Below are positions 49,508 through 60,485 of a stretch of DNA of 64,000 nucleotides, one piece after another. Where the stretch lies: assembly GCA_026874595.1 (NCBI GenBank), contig CM049310.1, positions 558,001 to 622,000 of the forward strand. The letters run 5' to 3'. Under the pieces are notes generated by a model. It saw only the letters and a program-made list of their open reading frames with translations. It ran no database searches and had not been told where the DNA came from. The DNA comes from Sipunculus nudus. Its lineage: Eukaryota; Annelida; Sipuncula; Golfingiida; Sipunculidae. A program made the position numbers and the translations under genes. Position 1 is the stretch's first letter. Each line of letters opens with the position of its first letter.

Positions 49508-50826
49508 ACAAGGCATCAAGTTAGCTCCCGACATCCTCTATGGTATACAGATGTTCCGTGAGTGGTGACAAGGCAACAAGTTAGCTCTCGATATTCTCTA
49601 TGGTATACAGATGTTCCGTGAGTGGTGACAAGGCATCAAGTTAGCTCTGGACATCCCCTATGGTATACAGATGTTCCGTGCGTGGTGACAAGGCATCAAT
49701 TTTTCTCTCGACATCCTCTATGGTATACAGATGTTCCGTGGGTGTTGACAAGGCATCAAGTAAGCTCTGGACATCCTCTATGGTATACAGATGTTGCGTG
49801 CGTGGTGACAAGGCATCAAGTTAGCTCTGGACATCCTCTATGGTATACAGATGTTCCTTGCGTGGTGACAAGGCATCAAGTTAGCTCTGGACATCCTCTA
49901 TGGTATACAGATGTTCCGTGGGTGGTAACAAGGCTTCAAGTTAGCTCTCGATATCCGCTATGGTATCTGATGTTCCGTGCGTGGTGACAAGGCATCAAGT
50001 TAGCTCTGGACATCCTCTATGGTATACAGATGTTCCGTGCTTGGTGACAAGGCATCAAGTTAGTTCTGGACATCCTCTATGGTATACAGATGTTCCGTGC
50101 GTAGTGACAAGGCATCAAGTTAGCTCTGGACATCCTCTATGGTATACAGATGTTCCGTGCGTGGTTACAAGGCATCAAGTTAGCTCTCCACATCCTCTAT
50201 GGTATACAGATGTTCTGTGGGTGGTGACAAGGCATCAAGTTAGCTCTGGACATCCTCTATGGTATACAGATGTTCCGTGCGTGGTGACAAGGCAACAAGT
50301 TAGCTCTCGATATCCTCTATGGTATACAGATGTTCCGTGCGTGGTGACAAGGCATCAAGTCAGCTCTGGACATCCTCTAGGGTATACAGATGTTCCGTGC
50401 GTGGTGACAAGGCAACAAGTTAGCTTTGGACATCCTCTATGGTATACAGATGTTCCGTGCGTGGTGACAAGGCATCAAGTTAGCTCTGGACATCCTCTAT
50501 GGTATACAGATGTTCCGTGCATGGTGACAAGGCATCAATTTAGCTTTGGACATCCTCTATGGTATACAGATGTTCCGTGCGTGGTGACAAGGCAACAAGT
50601 TAGCTCTCGATGTCCCCTATGGTATACAGATGTTCCGTGCGTGGTGACAAGGCAACAAGTTAGCTCTGGACATCCTCTATGGTATACAGATGTTCCGTGC
50701 GTAGTGACAAGGCAACAAGTTAGCTCTGGACATCCTCTATGGTAAACAGATGTTCCGTGCGTGGTGACCAGGCAACAAGTTAGCTCTAGATATCCTCTAT
50801 GGTATACAGATGTTCCGTGCGTGGTG
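49508..50826 (+). repeat. Module M, copy 4
   Basis: Matches copy 3 (45429-46747) in length and in every rare variant I compared, including GATATTCTC and AATTTAGCTTTGG. It is the copy carried by the second unit E. Confidence 0.85.
49928..49986 (+). repeat. 59-bp monomer, GGTATCTGATG type (M copy 4)
   Basis: Equivalent of 45849-45907 in unit E copy 2. Confidence 0.97.
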
Positions 50827-52026
50827 ACAAGGCAACAAGTTAGCTCTCTATGTCCCCTATGGTATACAGATGTTCCGTGCGTGGTGACAAGGCATCAAGA
50901 TAACTCTGGTCATCCTCTATGGTATACAGATGTTCCGTGCGTGGTGACAAGGCAACAAGTTAGCTCTCGATATCCTCTATGGTATACAGATGTTCAGTGC
51001 GTGGTGACAAGGCATCAAGTTAGCTCTGGACATCCTCTATGGTATACAGATGTTCCATGCGTCGTGACAAGGCAGCAAGTTAGCTCTGGACATCCTCTAT
51101 GGTATACAGATGTTCCGTGCGTGGTGACAAGGCATCAAGTTAGCTCTGGACATCCTCTATGGTATACAGATGTTCCGTGAGTGGTGACAAGGCAACAAGT
51201 TAGCTCTCGATATCCTCTATGGTATACAGATGTTCCGTGAGTGGTGACAAGGCATCAAGATAGCTCTGGACATCCCCTATGGTATACAGATGTTCCGTGC
51301 GTGGTGACAAGGCATCAAGTTTTCTCTCGACATCCTCTATGGTATACAGATGTTCCGTGGGTGGTGACAAGGCATCAAGTAAGCTCTGGACATCCTCTAT
51401 GGTATACAGATGTTCCGTGCGTGGTGACAAGGCATCAAGTTAGCTCTGGACATCCTCTATGGTATACAGATGTTCCGTGCGTGGTGACAAGGCATCAAGT
51501 TAGCTCTGGACATCCTCTATGGTATACAGATGTTCCGTGCGTGGTAACAAGGCATTAAGTTTTCTCTCGACATCGTCTATGGTATACAGATGTTCCGTGG
51601 GTGGTGACAAGGCATCAAGTAAGCTCTGGACATCCTCTATGGTATACAGATGTTCCGTGCGTGGTGACAAGGCATCAAGTTAGCTCTGGACATCCTCTAT
51701 GGTATACAGATGTTCCGTGCGTGGTGACAAGGCTTCAAGTTAGCTCTGGACATCCTCTATGGTATACAGATGTTCCGTGGGTGGTGACAAGGCATCAAGT
51801 TAGCTCTCGATATCCGCTATGGTATACAGATGTTCCGTGCGTGGTGACAAGGCATCAATTTAGCTCTGGACATCCTCTATGGTATACAGATGTTCCGTGC
51901 TTGGTGACAAGGCATCAAGTTAGCTCTGGACATCCTCTATGGTATACAGATGTTCCGTGCGAGGTGACAAGGCAACAAGTTAGCTCTCGATATCCTCTAT
52001 GGTGTACAGATGTTCCGTGCGTGGTG

Positions 52027-53647
52027 ACAAGGCATCAAGTTAGCTCTGGACATCCTCTATGGTATACAGATGTTCCGTGCGTGGTGACAAGGCATCAAGT
52101 TAGCTCTCGACATCCTCTATAGTATACAGATGTTCCGTGCGTGGTGACAAGGCAACAAGTTAGCTCTCGATATCCTCTATGGTATACAGATGTTCCGTGC
52201 GTGGTGACAAGGCATCAAGTTAGCTCTGGACATCCTCTATGGTATACAGATGTTCCGTGCGTGGTGACAAGGCATCAAGTTAGCTCTGGACATCCTCTAT
52301 GGTATACAGATGTTCCGTGCGTGGTGACAAGGTATCAAGTTAGCTCTGGACATCCTCTATGGTATACAGATGTTCCGTGCGTGGTGACAAGGCATTAAGT
52401 TAGCTCTGGACATCCTCTATGGTATACAGATCTTCCGTGCGTGGTTACAAGGCATCAAGTTAGCTCTCGACATCCTCTATGGTATACAGATGTTCTCTGG
52501 GTGGTGACAAGGCATCAAGTTAGCTCTGGACATCCTCTATGGTATACAGATGTTCCGTGCGTGGTGACAAGGCAACAAGTTAGCTCTCGATATCCTCTAT
52601 GGTATACAGATGTTCCGTGCGTGGTGACAAGGCATCAAGTCAGCTCTGGACATCCTCTAGGGTATACAGATGTTCCGTGCGTGGTGACAAGGCAACAAGT
52701 TAGCTCTGGACATCCTCTATGGTATACAGATGTTCCGTGCGTGGTGACAAGGCAACAAGTTTGATTTCGACATCCTCTATGGTATACAGATGTTCCGTGC
52801 GTGGTGACCAGGCAACAAGTTAGCTCTGGACATCCTCTATGGTATACAGATGTTCCGTGCGTGGTGACAAGGCATCAAGTTAGCTCTGGACATCCTCTAT
52901 GGTATACAGATGTTCCTTTGCGTGGTGACAAGGCAACAAGTTAGCTCTGGACATCCTCTATGGTATACAGATGTTCCGTGCGTGGTGACAAGGCAACAAG
53001 TTAGCTTTGGACATTCTCTATGGTATACAGATGTTCCGTGCGTGGTGACAAGGCAACAAGTTAGCTCTAGATATCCTCTATGGTATACAGATGTTCCGTG
53101 CGTGGTGACAAGGCAACAAGTTAGCTCTCGATATCCTCTATGGTATACAGATGTTCCGTGCATGGTGACAAGGCATCAATTTAGCTCTGGACATCCTCTA
53201 TGGTATACAGATGTTCCGTGCGTGGTGACAAGGCAACAAGTTAGCTCTCGATGTCCCCTATGGTATACAGATGTTCCGTGCGTGGTGACAAGGCATCAAG
53301 TTAACTCTGGACATCCTCTATGGTATACAGATGTTCCGTGCGTGGTGACAAGGCAACAAGTTAGCTCTCGATATCCTCTATGGTATACAGATGTTCAGTG
53401 CGTGGTGACAAGGCATCAAGTTAGCTCTGGACATCCTCTATGGTATACAGATGTTCCGTGCGTGGTGACAAGGCATCAAGTTAGCTCTGGACATCCTCTA
53501 TGGTATACAGATGTTCCGTGCGTGGTGACAAGGCATCAAGTTAGATCTGGACATCCTCTATGGTATACAGATGTTCCGTGAGTGGTGACAAGGCAACAAG
53601 TTAGCTCTCGATATCCTCTATGGTATACAGATGTTCCGTGAGTGGTG
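52027..53647 (+). repeat. 27-monomer linking segment matching about 61446-63065
   Basis: This 1,621-bp block follows the same order as the region about 9.4 kb downstream. Shared tags include CTATAGTATAC (near 52118 and 61537), GGTATCAAG, GGCATTAAG (near 52392 and 61811) and TTCTCTGGG. It contains one 61-bp monomer, where the downstream region has a normal 60-bp one. Private change: GGACATTCTC near 53009. Confidence 0.82.
52867..52927 (+). repeat. 61-bp monomer, TTCCTTTGCG type
   Basis: Last copy of this type. The corresponding monomer of the otherwise matching downstream segment (about 62286-62345) is a normal 60-mer. Confidence 0.97.
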
Positions 53648-55567
53648 ACAAGGCATCAAGTTAGCTCTGGACATCCCCTATGGTATACAGATGTTCCGTG
53701 CGTGGTGACAAGGCATCAAGTTTTCTCTCGACATCCTCTATGGTATACAGATGTTCCGTGGGTGGTGACAAGGCATCAAGTAAGCTCTGGACATCCTCCA
53801 TGGTATACAGATGTTCCGTGCGTGGTGACAAGGCATCAAGTTAGCTCTGGACATCCTCTATGGTATACAGATGTTCCGTGGGTGGTGACAAGGCATCAAG
53901 TTAGCTCTGGACATCCTCTTTGGTATACAGATGTTCCGTGGGTGGTGACAAAGCATCAAGTTAGCTCTCGATATCCGCTATGGTATACAGATGTTCCGTG
54001 CGTGGTGACAAGGCATCAAGTTAGCTCTGGACATCCTCTATGGTATACAGATGTTCCGTGCTTGGTGACAAGGCATCAAGTTAGCTCTGGACATCCTCTA
54101 TGGTATACAGATGTTCCGTGCGTGGTGACAAGGCAACAAGTTAGCTCTCGATATCCTCTATGGTGTACAGATGTTCCGTGCGTGGTGACAAGGCATCAAG
54201 TTAGCTCTGGACATCCTCTATGGTATACAGATGTTCCGTGCGTGGTGACAAGGCATCAAGTTAGCTCTCGACATCCTCTATGGTATACAGATGTTCCGTG
54301 CGTGGTGACAAGGCAACAAGTTAGCTCTCGATATCCTCTATGGTATACAGATGTTCCGTGCGTGGTGACAAGACATCAAGTTAGCTCGGGACATCCTCTA
54401 TGGTATACAGATGTTTCGTGCGTGGTGACAAGGCATCAAGTTAGCTCTGGACATCCTCTATGGTATACAGATGTTCCGTGCGTGGTGACAAGGTATCAAG
54501 TTAGCTCTGGACATCCTCTATGGTATACAGATGTTCCGTGCGTGGTGACAAGGCATCAAGTTAGCTCTGGACATCCTCTATGGTATACAGATCTTCCGTG
54601 CGTGGTTACAAGGCATCAAGTTAGCTCTCGACATCCTCTATGGTATACAGATGTTCTGTGGGTGGTGACAAGGCATCAAGTTAGCTCTGGACATCCTCTA
54701 TGGTATACAGATGTTCCGTGCGTGGTGACAAGGCAACAAGTTAGCTCTCGATATCCTCTATGGTATACAGATGTTCCGTGCGTGGTGACAAGGCATCAAG
54801 TCAGCTATGGACATCCTCTAGGGTATACAGATGTTCCGTGCGTGGTGACAAGGCAACAAGTTAGCTCTGGACATCCTCTATGGTATACAGATGTTCCGTG
54901 CGTGGTGACAAGGCAACAAGTTTGATTTCGTCATCCTCTATGGTATACAGATGTTCCGTGCGTGGTGACCAGGCAACAAGTTAGCTCTCGACATCCTCTA
55001 TGGTATACAGATGTTCCGTGCGTGGTGACAAGGCATCAAGTTAGCTCTGGACATCCTCTATGGTATACAGATGTTCCGTGCGTGGTGACAAGGCAACAAG
55101 TTAGCTCTGGACATCTTCTATGGTATACAGATGTTCCGTGCGTGGTGACAAGGCAACAAGTTAGCTCTGGACATCCTCTATGGTATACAGATGTTCCGTG
55201 CGTGGTGACAAGGCAACAAGTTAGCTCTAGATATCCTCTATGGTATACAGATGTTCCGTGCGTGGTGACAAGGCAACAAGTTAGCTCTCGATATCCTCTA
55301 TGGTATACAGATGTTCCGTGCATGGTGACAAGGCATCAATTTAGCTCTGGACATCCTCTATGGTATACAGATGTTCCGTGCGTGGTGACAAGGCAACAAG
55401 TTAGCTCTTGATATCCTCTATGGTATACAGATGTTTCGTGCGTGGTGACAAGGCATCAAGTTACCTCTGGACATCCTCTATGGTATACAGATGTTCCATG
55501 CGTGGTGACAAGGCAGCAAGTTAGCTCTGGACATCCTCTATGGTATACAGATGTTCCGTGCGTGGTG

Positions 55568-56826
55568 ACAAGGCATCAAGTTAGCTCCCGACATCCTCTA
55601 TGGTATACAGATGTTCCGTGAGTGGTGACAAGGCAACAAGTTAGCTCTCGATATCCTCTATGGTATACAGATGTTCCGTGAGTGGTGACAAGGCATCAAG
55701 TTAGCTCTGGACATCCCCTATGGTATACAGATGTTCCGTGCGTGGTGACAAGGCATCAATTTTTCTCTCGACATCCTCTATGGTATACAGATGTTCCGTG
55801 GGTGTTGACAAGGCATCAAGTAAGCTCTGGACATCCTCTATGGTATACAGATGTTGCGTGCGTGGTGACAAGGCATCAAGTTAGCTCTGGACATCCTCTA
55901 TGGTATACAGATGTTCCTTGCGTGGTGACAAGGCATCAAGTTAGCTCTGGACATCCTCTATGGTATACAGATGTTCCGTGGGTGGTAACAAGGCTTCAAG
56001 TTAGCTCTCGATATCCGCTATGGTATCTGATGTTCCGTGCGTGGTGACAAGGCATCAAGTTAGCTCTGGACATCCTCTATGGTATACAGATGTTCCGTGC
56101 TTGGTGACAAGGCATCAAGTTAGTTCTGGACATCCTCTATGGTATACAGATGTTCCGTGCGTAGTGACAAGGCATCAAGTTAGCTCTGGACATCCTCTAT
56201 GGTATACAGATGTTCCGTGCGTGGTTACAAGGCATCAAGTTAGCTCTCCACATCCTCTATGGTATACAGATGTTCTGTGGGTGGTGACAAGGCATCAAGT
56301 TAGCTCTGGACATCCTCTATGGTATACAGATGTTCCGTGCGTGGTGACAAGGCAACAAGTTAGCTCTCGATATCCTCTATGGTATACAGATGTTCCGTGC
56401 GTGGTGACAAGGCATCAAGTCAGCTCTGGACATCCTCTAGGGTATACAGATGTTCCGTGCGTGGTGACAAGGCAACAAGTTAGCTTTGGACATCCTCTAT
56501 GGTATACAGATGTTCCGTGCGTGGTGACAAGGCATCAAGTTAGCTCTGGACATCCTCTATGGTATACAGATGTTCCGTGCATGGTGACAAGGCATCAATT
56601 TAGCTCTGGACATCCTCTATGGTATACAGATGTTCCGTGCGTGGTGACAAGGCAACAAGTTAGCTCTCGATGTCCCCTATGGTATACAGATGTTCCGTGC
56701 GTGGTGACAAGGCAACAAGTTAGCTCTGGACATCCTCTATGGTATACAGATGTTCCGTGCGTGGTGACCAGGCAACAAGTTAGCTCTAGATATCCTCTAT
56801 GGTATACAGATGTTCCGTGCGTGGTG
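55568..56826 (+). repeat. Module M, copy 5 (one monomer short)
   Basis: Has 21 monomers with one 59-mer (1,259 bp). The monomer with GGTAAACAG is missing and the preceding one ends GTGCGTGG instead of GTGCGTAG. The GACCAGG monomer follows immediately, so the loss is of one monomer in register. The AATTTAGC monomer has CTCTGG as in copy 1, not CTTTGG as in copies 3 and 4. Confidence 0.85.
55988..56046 (+). repeat. 59-bp monomer, GGTATCTGATG type (M copy 5)
   Basis: In unit F copy 1. Confidence 0.97.
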
Positions 56827-58806
56827 ACAAGGCAACAAGTTAGCTCTCTATGTCCCCTATGGTATACAGATGTTCCGTGCGTGGTGACAAGGCATCAAGA
56901 TAACTCTGGTCATCCTCTATGGTATACAGATGTTCCGTGCGTGGTGACAAGGCAACAAGTTAGCTCTCGATATCCTCTATGGTATACAGATGTTCAGTGC
57001 GTGGTGACAAGGCATCAAGTTAGCTCTGGACATCCGCTATGGTATACAGATGTTCCGTGCGTCGTGACAAGGCAGCAAGTTAGCTCTGGACATCCTCTAT
57101 GGTATACAGATGTTCCGTGCGTGGTGACAAGGCATCAAGTTAGCTCTGGACATCCTCTATGGTATACAGATGTTCCGTGAGTGGTGACAAGGCAACAAGT
57201 TAGCTCTCGATATCCTCTATGGTATACAGATGTTCCGTGAGTGGTGACAAGGCATCAAGTTAGCTCTGGACATCCCCTATGGTATACAGATGTTCCGTGC
57301 GTGGTGACAAGGCATCAAGTTTTCTCTCGACATCCTCTATGGTATACAGATGTTCCGTGGGTGGTGACAAGGCATCAAGTTAGCTCTGGACATCCTCTAT
57401 GGTATACAGATGTTCCGTGCGTGGTGACAAGGCATCAAGTTAGCTCTGGACATCCTCTATGGTATACAGATGTTCCGTGCGTGGTGACAAGGCATCAAGT
57501 TAGCTCTCGACATCCTCTATGGTATACAGATGTTCCGTGCGTGGTGACAAGGCAACAAGTTAGCTCTCGATATCCTCTATGGTATACAGATGTTCCGTGC
57601 GTGGTGACAAGACATCAAGTTAGCTCTGGACATCCTCTATGGTATACAGATGTTTCGTGCGTGGTTACAAGGCATCAAGTTAGCTCTGGACATCCTCTAT
57701 GGTATACAGATGTTCCGTGCGTGGTGACAAGGTATCAAGTTAGCTCTGGACATCCTCTATGGTATACAGATGTTCCGTGCGTGGTGACAAGGCATCAAGT
57801 TAGCTCTGGACATCCTCTATGGTATACAGATCTTCCGTGCGTGGTTACAAGGCATCAAGTTAGCTCTCGACATCCTCTATGGTATACAGATGTTCTGTGG
57901 GTGGTGACAAGGCATCAAGTTAGCTCTGGACATCCTCTATGGTATACAGATGTTCCGTGCGTGGTGACAAGGCAACAAGTTAGCTCTCGATATCCTCTAT
58001 GGTATACAGATGTTCCGTGCGTGGTGACAAGGCATCAAGTCAGCTCTGGACATCCTCTAGGGTATACAGATGTTCCGTGCGTGGTGACAAGGCAACAAGT
58101 TAGCTCTGGACATCCTCTATGGTATACAGATGTTCCGTGCGTGGTGACAAGGCAACAAGTTTGATTTCGTCATCCTCTATGGTATACAGATGTTCCGTGC
58201 GTGGTGACCAGGCAACAAGTTAGCTCTCGACATCCTCTATGGTATACAGATGTTCCGTGCGTGGTGACAAGGCATCAAGTTAGCTCTGGACATCCTCTAT
58301 GGTATACAGATGTTCCGTGCGTGGTGACAAGGCAACAAGTTAGCTCTGGACATCTTCTATGGTATACAGATGTTCCGTGCGTGGTGACAAGGCAACAAGT
58401 TAGCTCTGGACATCCTCTATGGTATACAGATGTTCCGTGCGTGGTGACAAGGCAACAAGTTAGCTCTAGATATCCTCTATGGTATACAGATGTTCCGTGC
58501 GTGGTGACAAGGCAACAAGTTAGCTCTCGATATCCTCTATGGTATACAGATGTTCCGTGCATGGTGACAAGGCATCAATTTAGCTCTGGACATCCTCTAT
58601 GGTATACAGATGTTCCGTGCGTGGTGACAAGGCAACAAGTTAGCTCTTGATATCCTCTATGGTATACAGATGTTTCGTGCGTGGTGACAAGGCATCAAGT
58701 TACCTCTGGACATCCTCTATGGTATACAGATGTTCCATGCGTGGTGACAAGGCAGCAAGTTAGCTCTGGACATCCTCTATGGTATACAGATGTTCCGTGC
58801 GTGGTG

Positions 58807-60125
58807 ACAAGGCATCAAGTTAGCTCCCGACATCCTCTATGGTATACAGATGTTCCGTGAGTGGTGACAAGGCAACAAGTTAGCTCTCGATATCCTCTAT
58901 GGTATACAGATGTTCCGTGAGTGGTGACAAGGCATCAAGTTAGCTCTGGACATCCCCTATGGTATACAGATGTTCCGTGCGTGGTGACAAGGCATCAATT
59001 TTTCTCTCGACATCCTCTATGGTATACAGATGTTCCGTGGGTGTTGACAAGGCATCAAGTAAGCTCTGGACATCCTCTATGGTATACAGATGTTGCGTGC
59101 GTGGTGACAAGGCATCAAGTTAACTCTGGACATCCTCTATGGTATACAGATGTTCCTTGCGTGGTGACAAGGCATCAAGTTAGCTCTGGACATCCTCTAT
59201 GGTATACAGATGTTCCGTGGGTGGTAACAAGGCTTCAAGTTAGCTCTCGATATCCGCTATGGTATCTGATGTTCCGTGCGTGGTGACAAGGCATCAAGTT
59301 AGCTCTGGACATCCTCTATGGTATACAGATGTTCCGTGCTTGGTGACAAGGCATCAAGTTAGTTCTAGACATCCTCTATGGTATACAGATGTTCCGTGCG
59401 TAGTGACAAGGCATCAAGTTAGCTCTGGACATCCTCTATGGTATACAGATGTTCCGTGCGTGGTTACAAGGCATCAAGTTAGCTCTCCACATCCTCTATG
59501 GTATACAGATGTTCTGTGGGTGGTGACAAGGCATCAAGTTAGCTCTGGACATCCTCTATGGTATACAGATGTTCCGTGCGTGGTGACAAGGCAACAAGTT
59601 AGCTCTCGATATCCTCTATGGTATACAGATGTTCCGTGCGTGGTGACAAGGCATCAAGTCAGCTCTGGACATCCTCTAGGGTATACAGATGTTCCGTGCG
59701 TGGTGACAAGGCAACAAGTTAGCTTTGGACATCCTCTATGGTATACAGATGTTCCGTGCGTGGTGACAAGGCATCAAGTTAGCTCTGGACATCCTCTATG
59801 GTATACAGATGTTCCGTGCATGGTGACAAGGCATCAATTTAGCTCTGGACATCCTCTATGGTATACAGATGTTCCGTGCGTGGTGACAAGGCAACAAGTT
59901 AGCTCTCGATGTCCCCTATGGTATACAGATGTTCCGTGCGTGGTGACAAGGCAACAAGTTAGCTCTGGACATCCTCTATTGTATACAGATGTTCCGTGCG
60001 TAGTGACAAGGCAACAAGTTAGCTATGGACATCCTCTATGGTAAACAGATGTTCCGTGCGTGGTGACCAGGCAACAAGTTAGCTCTAGATATCCTCTATG
60101 GTATACAGATGTTCCGTGCGTGGTG
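58807..60125 (+). repeat. Module M, copy 6
   Basis: Full 22-monomer form (1,319 bp) with one 59-mer. It resembles copy 5 at shared sites but keeps the GGTAAACAG monomer and adds private changes in the TTAGTTCT, GTAAGC-following and CTATTG monomers. It is the last M copy in the window. Confidence 0.85.
59227..59285 (+). repeat. 59-bp monomer, GGTATCTGATG type (M copy 6)
   Basis: In unit F copy 2, equivalent of 55988-56046. It is the last length variant in the window; from here the phase stays constant to the edge. Confidence 0.97.
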
Positions 60126-60485
60126 ACAAGGCAACAAGTTAGATCTCTATGTCCCCTATGGTATACAGATGTTCCGTGCGTGGTGACAAGGCATCAAGAT
60201 AACTCTGGTCATCCTCTATGGTATACAGATGTTCCGTGCGTGGTGACAAGGCAACAAGTTAGCTCTCGATATCCTCTATGGTATACAGATGTTCAGTGCG
60301 TGGTGACAAGGCATCAAGTTAGCTCTGGACATCCGCTATGGTATACAGATGTTCCGTGCGTCGTGACAAGGCAGCAAGTTAGCTCTGGACATCCTCTATG
60401 GTATACAGATGTTCCGTGCGTGGTGACAAGGCAACAAGTTAGCTCTCGATATCCTCTATGGTATACAGATGTTCCGTGAGTGGTG

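Larger units (their letters stand above)
47468..52026 (+). repeat. Higher-order unit E, copy 2 (76 monomers)
   Basis: Duplicate of 43389-47467 with eight more monomers, 4,559 bp in all. The extra stretch (about 50827-51306) holds the CTCTATGTCCCC, AAGATAACTC/GGTCATCC, TTCAGTG, GTGCGTCG-type, paired GTGAG and GACATCCCC monomers. Private changes are CATCAGGTAAG near 47716, GTTCCATGCG near 51052, CATCAAGATAGC near 51254 and GGCATTAAG near 51551. Confidence 0.9.
53648..57246 (+). repeat. Higher-order unit F, copy 1 (60 monomers)
   Basis: This 3,599-bp block (60 monomers minus one base) is directly followed by a related block at 57247. Shared tags are AAGACATC with GATGTTTCGTG (near 54413 and 57652) and GGACATCCGCTATGG (near 57028 and 60327). 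Its first half follows unit C and its second half contains module M. Private changes are CTCCATGG near 53798, CTCGGGACAT near 54386 and GTCAGCTATGG near 54801. Confidence 0.88.
57247..60485 (+). repeat. Higher-order unit F, copy 2 (54 monomers)
   Basis: This 3,239-bp duplicate of 53648-57246 has net six fewer monomers. Six are lost between the GTTTTCTCTC monomer and the CTCGACATC monomer near 57487, one GTGAG monomer is lost near 60426, and one GGTAAACAG monomer is kept that copy 1 lost. Private changes are TTACAAGG near 57666, TTAACTCTGG near 59121, TTAGTTCTAGAC near 59362, CTATTGTATAC near 59977 and TTAGATCTC near 60140. Confidence 0.88.

Noticed and set aside
51200-51430. Minus-strand open frame of 76 codons in a different frame
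   Set aside because: It spans four monomers whose variants (for example GTAAGCTC and GTTTTCTCTC) happen to remove the usual TAA of that frame. It is not conserved as a gene.
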